From positions 4,030,001 through 4,094,000 of the forward strand of contig NZ_CP125947.1 in assembly GCF_030064165.1 (NCBI RefSeq): 64,000 nucleotides of DNA, in the 5' to 3' direction. Below, piece after piece: positions 18,129 through 25,322 of the stretch. The DNA is from Comamonas resistens (GTDB lineage Bacteria > Pseudomonadota > Gammaproteobacteria > Burkholderiales > Burkholderiaceae_C). Numbering within the stretch: position 1 is the first letter of the stretch; each line of letters starts with the position of its first letter. The notes under the pieces are model-generated. The model searched no databases and had not been told where the DNA came from. It was given only the letters and a program-made list of their open reading frames with translations. A program made the translations under genes and the position numbers.

Positions 18129-19460
18129 ATGCAACGCCGTCATTTTCTGGTGACCTCTCCTGCGCTGACACTGAGTGCAGCTGCCGGCCCGGTGCTGGCC
18201 GCGCCCGCCATCATCAGCAGCCAGTCGCCCATACTGCCGCGCAAGGGCAAGGGGCCACGCATCGTGATCTGCGGCGGCGGCTGGGGAGGTCTGACGGCAG
18301 CGCGCTATCTGCGCGAGCTGATCCCCAATTCCGATGTGGTGCTGCTGGAGCGCAACCCGACCTTCTGGTCCGGCCCCATGAGCAACAAGTGGCTGGTGGA
18401 CATAGTTGGCACGGACTTCGTGAATCGCGACATGCTGCACCCGGCCAACCAATACGGCTACACCCTGCTGCAGACCGAAGTCACGGGCTTCGAGCGCGAC
18501 AAGAAGCTGGTGCGCACGGCCCATGGCCTGATCGAGTACGACTTCCTGATTCTCTCGGGCGGCATTCGCAACGACTACGAGGCCTGGTTCGGCAACGACC
18601 AGCGCGCCATCGAGTACACGCGCACCCACTTTCCCAACGCCTATATTCCGAATCAGGAGATGCTCTCGCTCAAGAGCAAGGTCAAGAATTTCAAGGGCGG
18701 CACGCTGGTGATGACGCTGCCGCCTCCCCCCCACCGCTGCCCGCCCTCGCCCTATGAGCGCGCCTGTCTGATTGCCTGGCATATCAAGAAGAACAAGATT
18801 CCCGGCAAGATCCTGATTCTCGACCCCAAGCCCAAGATCGCCCCCATAGGCGTGGGCTACAAGCAGGCCTTCGAGGAACTGTACGCGGACATCATCACCC
18901 ATGTACCCAATGCCGGCGTCAAGGAAGTGGACCCCTTCAACAAGCAGATCAAGACCGCTGCGGGCGACTTCAAGTTCGACGATGCCATCCTCATGCCGCC
19001 CCACCAGGCGGCCGACATGGTCTGGAAGGCCGATCTGATCGGCAAGGATGCCGCCACCGGCAAGCCCACGGGCTGGGCCGATATGCACAACCGCCTCTTC
19101 CACGCCAGGACCGACGACCGCGTGTATTTCGTGGGCGATCTGATGGGCGCGATCTCGCCCCAGTTCGGCCACTACCCCAAGAGCGGCCATGTGGCCAACT
19201 ACGTCGGCAGGATCGTGGCCCAGAACATTGCCGAGCGCGTGGCCGGCAAGGAAGTCGTGGCCCGGCTGCCCGACAACCTCTGCTACATGATGGTCAACGG
19301 CGACCCGCAGGAAGAAATCTCGGTCAAGTTCGAATACGAGGTCGATGCCAGCGGCCAGGTCAACCAGACCCAGATCGACATGGATGTGCGCACCGCCGAC
19401 CTGGTCAAGGAAGACTTTGCCTGGATCAACAGCAAGTTCCGCGACTTTCTCGCTATCTAA
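18129..19460 (+). CDS. Second FccB-like FAD-dependent sulfide/sulfur oxidoreductase
   Basis: 443 residues from the ATG at 18129, with AAAGGAG 10 bases upstream. Tat signal RRHFLVTSPALTLS. FAD motif IVICGGGWGGLTAARYL; conserved HRCPPSPYERA; second FAD motif VYFVGDLMGAISPQFGHYPK. It is paralogous to the protein at 13981 but reads FWSGPMSN where that one has FYTCPFSN, so the Cys that carries covalent FAD in the family is Gly82. It overlaps the Sox genes in spacing only: soxY begins 4 bases after its stop, so flavoprotein, SoxY and SoxZ form one operon. Periplasmic. Substrate could be sulfide or a SoxYZ-bound sulfur; this is inferred from the neighbourhood. Confidence 0.85.
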   Translation: MQRRHFLVTSPALTLSAAAGPVLAAPAIISSQSPILPRKGKGPRIVICGGGWGGLTAARYLRELIPNSDVVLLERNPTFWSGPMSNKWLVDIVGTDFVNRDMLHPANQYGYTLLQTEVTGFERDKKLVRTAHGLIEYDFLILSGGIRNDYEAWFGNDQRAIEYTRTHFPNAYIPNQEMLSLKSKVKNFKGGTLVMTLPPPPHRCPPSPYERACLIAWHIKKNKIPGKILILDPKPKIAPIGVGYKQAFEELYADIITHVPNAGVKEVDPFNKQIKTAAGDFKFDDAILMPPHQAADMVWKADLIGKDAATGKPTGWADMHNRLFHARTDDRVYFVGDLMGAISPQFGHYPKSGHVANYVGRIVAQNIAERVAGKEVVARLPDNLCYMMVNGDPQEEISVKFEYEVDASGQVNQTQIDMDVRTADLVKEDFAWINSKFRDFLAI

Positions 19461-19463
19461 GAC

Positions 19464-19970
19464 ATGACGACAACCCACCACCTCACTCGCCGCCATTGGG
19501 TGGCCGGTACTGCGGCCCTGGCGCTGCCATCGGCCGTACTCGCTCAAGCCACCCAGGCCATCAATCCTGTGGCCAAGTCTGCCCTGGTCGGCCCGCTGGC
19601 CCCCAACCCTGCAGAGTTCAGAAAGCTCATGGAGCAGTTCACGGGCGGCAAGCCCGCTCAGGCCGAGGGCCTGCAGCTCGATGTACCCGTGCTGGCCGAC
19701 AACCCCAGCGCCGTGCCCGTCAAGGTCAAGGTGACGCTGCCCATCACCGAGCAGGACTGGTGCGAGGAAATCATCGTGCTGGCCGAGCTCAACCCGTCGC
19801 CGCTGACCTGCCGCATGCAGTTCACGGCAGCGGCCGGCACGGCCGAGGCGGCGGTGCGCATACGCCTGTCCCAGTCGCAGACCGTTCACGCCCTGGCGCG
19901 CATGAAAAGCGGCAAGGTACTGCTCGCCAAGCAGGCAACGACGGTGGCCGCCAGCGGCTGCGGCATGTGA
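19464..19970 (+). CDS. soxY: Sulfur carrier subunit SoxY, with atypical C-terminus
   Basis: 168 residues with a Tat-type leader (TRRHWVAGTAALALPSAV, cleaved near VLAQA). SoxY carries the sulfur substrate on a C-terminal Cys in a flexible arm, normally GGCGG. Here the chain ends S-G-C-G-M (Cys166), keeping the Cys two residues from the end but replacing the flanking glycines. The core matches SoxY (NPAEFRKLMEQFTGG, VPVKVKVTLPITEQDW). It lies 4 bases after the flavoprotein gene and 161 bases before soxZ. No soxA, soxX, soxB or soxCD gene is in the window, so the pair may serve a partial or different pathway. Confidence 0.88.
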   Translation: MTTTHHLTRRHWVAGTAALALPSAVLAQATQAINPVAKSALVGPLAPNPAEFRKLMEQFTGGKPAQAEGLQLDVPVLADNPSAVPVKVKVTLPITEQDWCEEIIVLAELNPSPLTCRMQFTAAAGTAEAAVRIRLSQSQTVHALARMKSGKVLLAKQATTVAASGCGM

Positions 19971-19978
19971 ATCCAGGA

Positions 19979-20050
19979 CCCCTGAGTCGCTTCGCGCCTT
20001 CCCCCACTGGGGGACAGCGCCAGTGCAGCAGGGCGGCCTTTGCGCGGCGC
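19979..20050. repeat. Dispersed repeat R2, copy 3
   Basis: CCTGAGTCGCTTCGCGCCTT then CCCCCACTGGGGG and GGGCGGCCTTTGC. The first 25 or so bases are identical to the copy at 24677. It separates soxY from soxZ. Confidence 0.65.
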
Positions 20051-20131
20051 TTGCTGGACTCAAGCCCCCAGCTAATTCGGACATAGCAGCTTCCAGATTC
20101 ACCCTGGATGCGTGAACCCAAAGGAATTTCA

Positions 20132-20461
20132 ATGAACAAACCACCTCGTGTCTGGGTCAGCAATGCCACCCCCAAGAAAGGCGAAGTGCTGCGCGTACGC
20201 GCACAGATGGAACATGTGATGGAAAGCGGTCTGCGCACCGACCCGGCCACGGGCAAGGTCCGCCCCCGCAACATCGTCAGCCGCTTTGAAGCCAAGCTGG
20301 GCAATACCTTGCTGTTCGCCTGGGAGCCAGGTATTTCGATTGCCCAGAACCCTTATATCGAGTTCACCTTTGTGGCGCGCGAAAGCGGCGAGCTGAATAT
20401 GCAGTGGAAGGACGAGCAAGGCCAGACACTGAGCGCACAGAAGACCATCAGCGTCGCCTGA
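20132..20461 (+). CDS. soxZ: Thiosulfate oxidation carrier complex protein SoxZ
   Basis: 109 residues from the ATG at 20132, preceded by AAAGGAA. Forms the SoxYZ heterodimer in the periplasm; SoxZ lacks its own signal peptide and is exported with SoxY through Tat. The sequence is a standard SoxZ: PRVWVSNATPKKGEVLRVRA, HVMESGLRTDPATGK, and the FVARESGELNMQWKDEQG end region. It shares an operon with soxY despite the repeat between them and is closed by the terminator at 20552-20590. Confidence 0.93.
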   Translation: MNKPPRVWVSNATPKKGEVLRVRAQMEHVMESGLRTDPATGKVRPRNIVSRFEAKLGNTLLFAWEPGISIAQNPYIEFTFVARESGELNMQWKDEQGQTLSAQKTISVA

Positions 20462-20551
20462 TGGCGAGAGCCATGAGAAATGGCTCCCCACGCTTGCCCA
20501 CTACCTGTGGCCGCGGCCCCGGCGTTTTCATCCTGGGGCACCACGGCGAAG

Positions 20552-20590
20552 AAAAGCCCCGCCCGGTTTGCACCGAAGCGGGGCTTTTTC
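20552..20590 (+). terminator. Intrinsic terminator after soxZ
   Basis: AAAAGCCCCGC, 16-base loop, GCGGGGCTTTTT. The arms pair perfectly and A- and T-runs flank both sides, so it can serve soxZ (plus) and the convergent YitT gene (minus). Confidence 0.85.
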
Positions 20591-20604
20591 GGAAATAGCA
20601 GGCC

Positions 20605-21276
20605 TCAGTTGCCCTGATAGCGACCGGGGCGGTGGCTGATCCACAAGAACATGCTCATGATCACCGCCGCAAGCACCGAGTACGCCACGCGATCAAAAGG
20701 CACGATGGCCAGCGCCAGCAGCACCACCGTGCAGTCGATCATCATTTGCACCTTGCCCGCGCGAATGCCATAGCGGTCCTGCAGATAGAGCGAAACAATG
20801 GTGGCGCCGCCCAGGCTGGAATGGTGGCGCGCCAGGAACAGGCAACCCGAGCCCATGAGCAAGCCGCCCGCCACGGCCGCATAGAGCGGATTCAGGTAGT
20901 CGATATGGATGAAGCGCGGGCCCACGTCGGCCATCAGCGCCAGCATGGCAACCGAGACAAAGGTCTTGATCGTGAACTCTGCGCCCATGCGTTTCCAGGC
21001 AAACCAGTAGAACGGCAGGTTGATGACAAAGAAGATGGCGCCAAAAGGCAGGCCCGTCACATAGTGCAGCAAAAAGGCCACGCCCGCCGTGCTGCCCGTG
21101 AGCAGCCCGGCCTGCGCAAACAGCATCATGGTGATGGAGACAAACAGCGAGCCCGTGAACAGGGCCTGGGCGTCCTCGAAGCGGCCATGGCGCAAACCCA
21201 GGCTGGCGGGCGCAGAAGCAGCGTCAATGCTGCGAACCAGACCGGAGCTGGCAGAAGAAGATAGCGGTGTGGACAT
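20605..21276 (-). CDS. YitT-family membrane protein
   Basis: 223 residues from the ATG at 21276 (MSTPLSSSASSGLVRS); a longer frame to 21405 is possible but begins in sequence unlike the family. Five to six membrane helices (SLFVSITMMLFAQAGLL, VAFLLHYVTGLPFGAIFFV, YAAVAGGLLMGSGCLFL and others) with the conserved motif TGSTAGVAFLL and G-G-A-T-I-V-S-L-Y-L. DUF161/YitT proteins are inner-membrane proteins of unknown transport function. Monocistronic and convergent with soxZ. Confidence 0.82.
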   Translation of the reverse strand: MSTPLSSSASSGLVRSIDAASAPASLGLRHGRFEDAQALFTGSLFVSITMMLFAQAGLLTGSTAGVAFLLHYVTGLPFGAIFFVINLPFYWFAWKRMGAEFTIKTFVSVAMLALMADVGPRFIHIDYLNPLYAAVAGGLLMGSGCLFLARHHSSLGGATIVSLYLQDRYGIRAGKVQMMIDCTVVLLALAIVPFDRVAYSVLAAVIMSMFLWISHRPGRYQGN

Positions 21277-21567
21277 GTCGGGTAAGACAGCAGAATGGGT
21301 GCCCAGGGTCTCGATAAAGACCGGAGGCAAGCCGGCGCGGATAACACCGGGAAATCCCTTAATTTTACGGATGAACTCATGCCATATGCGCATTATTTGC
21401 TGCAACGCAACAAATATTGAAGGGCAATTACGAAGCCCCGCTCATCAAAAACCTCAAGCTTTTCAGCCATAGAACGCTTGCTGGGAAATCGCCGGCAGCT
21501 ATCAATTCAAAAGCAATCCGGCGACGCATTGAGAATGCAGCGCCCTCCACTTCACCATTCCCCATGC

Positions 21568-21603
21568 AAAAAAGCCCTGTCTACGCCTTCGCAGACAGGG
21601 CTT
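21568..21603 (-). terminator. Intrinsic terminator for the BamE-like lipoprotein gene
   Basis: On the minus strand AAGCCCTGTCTGC, short loop, AGACAGGGCTT followed by a T-run, 30 bases after the stop of the gene at 21633. Confidence 0.8.
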
Positions 21604-21632
21604 GCAACAAGGTCCGGCCTCCTGGCGGACGA

Positions 21633-22139
21633 TCAGCCGCGCGGCTCGTCGGGCAGGCGTTCGCGGTTCAGCGTGCGCAGCACCCGACCCGAAGAATCAA
21701 AAGTCACGGTGAACTGCATCTCTCGCGTGGGTGGGTCGATATAGTTCCAGTCCCAATCGGTTTCCTGCTTGAGCTTGTAGGTCATCATCTTGGCGGGCTT
21801 GCCCAGCATGCGGCGCACTTCGCCCTCCTCCATGCCCGGCACGATCCTGGCGAACACATGAGGCGCCAGCACCTGGCGCAGCGCACTCATCTTGCCGTCA
21901 GGGCCTATGGTGATCATGTAGTTCTTGGCACCTGCAGGCTGGCGGTTGTACTCCAGCGTGTGGGAACCATCGGCCTCCTGCCAGATGCGCTCGGGTTCGC
22001 CGAACTTGGCGCGCACATCGAACTCCGTGGAAAGGCCTTCTTCCAGCTCCTTGATCTTCTGCTCGTCGCAGCCCACCAGGGTCAGTGCACCAATGGCCAC
22101 AGCTGCCAGGGCGCTGGTCACACGGGAAAAAATATTCAT
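21633..22139 (-). CDS. BamE/SmpA-like outer membrane lipoprotein
   Basis: 168 residues with a lipoprotein signal peptide ending in lipobox LVGC (Cys24). The mature part has two related beta-rich segments of the SmpA/OmlA (BamE) fold: TEFDVRAKFGEPERIWQE and VPGMEEGEVRRMLGKPAKMM, the latter with the classic G-M-x-x-x-x-V-x-x-x-L-G-x-P pattern. True BamE is about 110-130 residues with one domain and helps insert outer-membrane proteins. This longer protein may be a paralog rather than the BAM subunit itself. Single gene with its own terminator. Confidence 0.78.
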   Translation of the reverse strand: MNIFSRVTSALAAVAIGALTLVGCDEQKIKELEEGLSTEFDVRAKFGEPERIWQEADGSHTLEYNRQPAGAKNYMITIGPDGKMSALRQVLAPHVFARIVPGMEEGEVRRMLGKPAKMMTYKLKQETDWDWNYIDPPTREMQFTVTFDSSGRVLRTLNRERLPDEPRG

Positions 22140-22245
22140 GGGCTTGAATCACAATGCTTGCCAGACAGAATATGGATTCTGACACCAAGCCACTCGCGCA
22201 AGCGCGCCACTTTTGCAAACGCTTGTCAAAACGGAGCCATCCCTC

Positions 22246-22707
22246 GTGAGCACAACCATTGAGCAACTGTTTTCCCAATTCACCAGCGCCGCACAGGCGG
22301 CCCAGGATCAGCAGGACAAATGGCTGATCATCGATCCCGTCTACGAGCACCTGGAGACACTGCAGGCCGCCGCACTGGAGCAGGTCCTGCCCCATATCCT
22401 GACGCTGATTGAGACCTACCCCGAACTGGACTACGGCGGCCCGGGCCCATTTGGCAGTCTGATCGAAGAGCACCCCATGGCTGCCTACACCCCGGCTTTG
22501 CTGGCTTCTCTGGAGCGCCAGCCCAGCGTGCAGGTCATAGGCTGGCTGGACCGCACCATGGGCGTGGACGAGGACTTTCAGCGCGGCGACCCGAACCCGG
22601 TCGGAGCCGCCGAATTTGCCGCCGTGCTGGAGAAGATCATTGTTTCGCCACGGGCCTCGGGCGACTGCAAGCAGTTCGCACAGACCTGTCTCAAAGACCT
22701 GAAATAG
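22246..22707 (+). CDS. Conserved hypothetical cytoplasmic protein
   Basis: 153 residues from the GTG at 22246, chosen because ACGGAG lies 9 bases upstream; a TTG at 22213 is an alternative. Acidic and mostly helical: TTIEQLFSQFTSAAQAAQDQ, then ALEQVLPHILTLIETYPELD and a Gly/Pro turn (YGGPGPFGSLIEEHP). The layout (short HEAT-like pairs and a conserved YGGPGPFGSLIEE) resembles small immunity or adaptor proteins, but I do not recognise a named family. It precedes the DUF3460-scpA pair by 62 bases and could share their promoter. Confidence 0.65.
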   Translation: MSTTIEQLFSQFTSAAQAAQDQQDKWLIIDPVYEHLETLQAAALEQVLPHILTLIETYPELDYGGPGPFGSLIEEHPMAAYTPALLASLERQPSVQVIGWLDRTMGVDEDFQRGDPNPVGAAEFAAVLEKIIVSPRASGDCKQFAQTCLKDLK

Positions 22708-22769
22708 CCCGCAGCGGGCCTGACGCCCGCGACGGGCTAAAATCCGCTGTTCTGAGAGGTTTTACGCAT

Positions 22770-22976
22770 ATGTCCTTCTTCCGCCGCCCTGACTACCGTT
22801 CCGACACCACCAACTTCATCAATGACCTGAAGAAGCAAAAGCCCGAGCTGGATCAGCAACAGATCGCTGGCCGTGCCCTGCTGTGGGACAAGGATGTGAA
22901 CGCCGAAGTCTGGGAAGACCTGCGCGCTGGCCGTGTGGAGCAACAGCCCTACGTGTACCAGACCAACCACTCCTGA
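22770..22976 (+). CDS. DUF3460 family protein
   Basis: 68 residues (MSFFRRPDYRSDTTNFINDL...). Small basic-acidic helical proteins of this family sit upstream of scpA in many Betaproteobacteria, as here. Conserved pattern: DTTNFINDLKKQKPELDQQQ and GRALLWDKD. Function unknown; possible link with chromosome condensation only through gene order. An R1-like stretch fills the 69 bases before scpA. Confidence 0.85.
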   Translation: MSFFRRPDYRSDTTNFINDLKKQKPELDQQQIAGRALLWDKDVNAEVWEDLRAGRVEQQPYVYQTNHS

Positions 22977-23045
22977 TTTTTCAATGAAATCAGCCTTTAG
23001 CGCTTACCTGTCAAGCGTTCTCAGCTCTGTATTGCATAGCAATCC

Positions 23046-23903
23046 ATGAGCGAGGCTGATAGCAAGACCCTGTTGCCGGGCCAAAGCCCGGATGCCCCTG
23101 AAAGCTCACCCGAGGTGATCGATCAGGTGGCTCTGGCGCGCCTGTATGGCGAGCCTCTGTTTGCGCTGCCCCAGGATCTCTACATCCCGCCCGACGCGCT
23201 GGAAGTCTTCCTCGAAGCCTTTGAAGGCCCGCTGGACTTGCTGCTCTATCTGATCCGCAAGCAGAACTTCAACATCCTCGACATCCCCATGCTGGACGTG
23301 ACGCGCCAGTACATGGCCTATGTGGACGAGGTACGCAGCCGCAATCTGGAGCTGGCCGCCGAATACCTGCTGATGGCGGCCATGCTCATCGAGATCAAGT
23401 CGCGCATGCTGCTGCCGCCCAAGAAGCAGGAAGACGGCGAGGAAGCCGAGGATCCGCGCGCCGAGCTGGTGCGCCGCCTGCTCGAATACGAGCAGATGAA
23501 GCTGGCCGCCCAGCAGTTGGGACAGCTGCCCACCTACGGGCGCGATTTCCTCAAGGCCACGGTCTATATCGAGCAAAGCCTGCAGCCACGCTTTCCCGAC
23601 GTGGAGGTCAGCGAACTGCAGGCCGCCTGGCGCGACATCCTCAAGCGCGCCAAGCTGGTGCAAAGCCACAAGATCACGCGCGAAGAACTGTCGGTGCGCG
23701 AATACATGAGCCAGATCCTCAAGCAGCTGCAAGGCCAGCGATTTGTGGAGTTCGAGCGCATCTTCAACCCCGAAAAAGGTTCGACCGTGCTGGTCGTGAC
23801 CTTTATCGCCATGCTGGAACTGGCCAAGGAAACGCTGATCGAGATCACCCAGGCCGAAGCCTACGCCCCCATCTATGTGCGCCTGGCCTATACCCCGGTC
23901 TGA
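23046..23903 (+). CDS. scpA: Segregation and condensation protein A
   Basis: 285 residues; the kleisin subunit that bridges SMC heads with ScpB and organises the nucleoid. The kleisin N-terminal motif is clear at about 57-75 (EAFEGPLDLLLYLIRKQNFN), followed by LDIPMLDVTRQYMAYV and AAEYLLMAAMLIEIKSRMLL. The C-terminal winged helix is GQRFVEFERIFNPEKG and TFIAMLELAKETLIEI. Start ATG 23046. scpB is not visible next to it. Confidence 0.96.
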   Translation: MSEADSKTLLPGQSPDAPESSPEVIDQVALARLYGEPLFALPQDLYIPPDALEVFLEAFEGPLDLLLYLIRKQNFNILDIPMLDVTRQYMAYVDEVRSRNLELAAEYLLMAAMLIEIKSRMLLPPKKQEDGEEAEDPRAELVRRLLEYEQMKLAAQQLGQLPTYGRDFLKATVYIEQSLQPRFPDVEVSELQAAWRDILKRAKLVQSHKITREELSVREYMSQILKQLQGQRFVEFERIFNPEKGSTVLVVTFIAMLELAKETLIEITQAEAYAPIYVRLAYTPV

Positions 23904-24036
23904 GACCCCGGCACCCGTCAAAGCAGCTCGCAGTTAACCCCAGGGTTCACCCGAGGTTCAGCAAGGGCTTACATTCGCTTGCCCGGCTGCAACTTGGGCG
24001 GCCCTTGTTTCTGCACGTCTCGGCGTGCCACTCCAG

Positions 24037-24675
24037 ATGACATACAGCGTCAAAGAAATTTTCTACACCTTGCAAGGCGAAGGCGGCCAGGCCGGCACGC
24101 CCGCCGTGTTCTGCCGTTTTGCAGGTTGCAATCTGTGGACGGGGCGCGAGCAGGATCGGCCCAATGCCATCTGCCAATTCTGCGATACCGACTTTGTCGG
24201 CACCGACGGTACATTGGGCGGCAAATTCTCCACGGCCGATGAGCTGGCCGAGCGCATTCTGAGCCAATGGCCGGCCGGTGACAGCCAGCACCGCATGGTG
24301 GTGCTGACAGGCGGCGAGCCTTTGCTGCAGGTCGATCAGGCCCTGATCGCCGCCCTGCATGCACGCGGCTTTCGCATCTCGGTGGAAAGCAACGGCACGG
24401 TGGCCGCGCCCGAAGGAATCGACTGGCTGTGCATCAGCCCCAAGGCCGGAGCCGACTGGATCCAACGCAGCGGACAGGAGCTCAAGCTGGTCTGGCCTCA
24501 GCCCGGCTTCGACCTCGCGGCCATAGAAGCCGACACCAAGTTCCTGCATTATTTTCTGCAGCCCATGGACAACGCCCAGCAGAGCAGCAATATTGCGGCC
24601 TGTATCGAGCAATGCATGCAGCGCCCTGGCTGGCGCCTGAGTCTGCAAACCCACAAGCTCACTGGAATTAGATGA
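24037..24675 (+). CDS. queE: 7-carboxy-7-deazaguanine synthase (radical SAM)
   Basis: 212 residues from the ATG at 24037; a GTG at 24025 is possible. Converts 6-carboxy-tetrahydropterin to 7-carboxy-7-deazaguanine in queuosine biosynthesis. It has the proteobacterial CX14CX2C cluster motif (Cys31, Cys46, Cys49; CNLWTG then CQFCDTD) instead of the usual radical SAM CX3CX2C, as in the Burkholderia multivorans enzyme. GEGGQAGTPAVFCRFAG and VLTGGEPLLQVD are other conserved parts. queD follows on the same strand after an R2 repeat. Confidence 0.95.
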   Translation: MTYSVKEIFYTLQGEGGQAGTPAVFCRFAGCNLWTGREQDRPNAICQFCDTDFVGTDGTLGGKFSTADELAERILSQWPAGDSQHRMVVLTGGEPLLQVDQALIAALHARGFRISVESNGTVAAPEGIDWLCISPKAGADWIQRSGQELKLVWPQPGFDLAAIEADTKFLHYFLQPMDNAQQSSNIAACIEQCMQRPGWRLSLQTHKLTGIR

Positions 24676-24676
24676 C

Positions 24677-24745
24677 CCCCCTGAGTCGCTTCGCGCCTTC
24701 CCCCCTGGGGGACGACGGCCTTTGCTGCGGGGCGGCCCTTGCTGG
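24677..24745. repeat. Dispersed repeat R2, copy 4
   Basis: CCCCTGAGTCGCTTCGCGCC, C-run, GGGGGAC, then CTTTGCTGCGGGGCGGCCC. It begins immediately after the queE stop. Confidence 0.65.
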
Positions 24746-24813
24746 CCATCCGCCATGGGGTCCGTTCCCAACTCAAAGGCCGAAGGCAATGCTCAGCGTC
24801 ACCGATCACTGAT

Positions 24814-25179
24814 ATGCAGTTCACCGTTCACCAGCGTTTTTTCTTCGATGCCGCCCATACGCTTGAGCGCGCTATCGAAACCGAGAGCAGCCGCCGCATT
24901 CACGGCCACACCTATTGGGCGGAAGTCAGCGTGACTGGCCCGCGCAATCCCGACAATGGCATGGTAATCGACCTCGGCCATCTGCGCGCACGGCTTGAGC
25001 AATTGCGCGACCGACTCGACCATCACTTTCTCGATGAAGTGCCGGGTCTTGGCAAACCTACGCTGGAGAATCTCAGCCTGTTCATTGCCAACGCCCTCGC
25101 CGACCTGCAGCCGCCCCCCAGCCGCATCCGCGTCTGGCGCGACAGCATTGGCGATGGTTGTGTGCTCGATCTGAGCTGA
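24814..25179 (+). CDS. queD: 6-carboxytetrahydropterin synthase-like protein, lacking the usual catalytic Cys
   Basis: 121 residues from the ATG at 24814 (MQFTVHQRFFFDAAHTLE). QueD converts dihydroneopterin triphosphate to carboxy-tetrahydropterin. The zinc ligands are present: His15 (DAAH), His30 and His32 (HGH). The catalytic Cys normally four residues before the first His of HGH is Ser26 here (ESSRRIHGHTY). The late acid-base part is VWRDSIGDGCVLD, where typical QueD has E-T. It sits after queE in a two-gene cluster, so a queuosine role is favoured, but activity without that Cys is open. Confidence 0.82.
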   Translation: MQFTVHQRFFFDAAHTLERAIETESSRRIHGHTYWAEVSVTGPRNPDNGMVIDLGHLRARLEQLRDRLDHHFLDEVPGLGKPTLENLSLFIANALADLQPPPSRIRVWRDSIGDGCVLDLS

Positions 25180-25209
25180 TCGCAACGCTGGCCTCGATGC
25201 CTATTCAAT

Positions 25210-25237
25210 GACAAGCCCCGCTTTCGTGGGGCTTGTC
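25210..25237 (+). terminator. Hairpin terminator after queD
   Basis: ACAAGCCCC, CGTTTCG-type loop, GGGGCTTGT, 30 bases after the queD stop. Little U-tract, so termination may be partial. Confidence 0.65.
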
Positions 25238-25322
25238 GGTTTGCAAGGACTCAAAGGCTTCCCCACCCGAGGCCTGACCTTGCAACAACATGCGGCGTGA
25301 GAGCGGGCTCACGCCCGGCTAA

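Noticed and set aside
18081..20144. A 687-codon open frame on the minus strand
   Set aside because: Antisense to the second FccB-like gene and soxY, which carry Tat signals, FAD motifs and ribosome sites. High G+C makes long shadows common.
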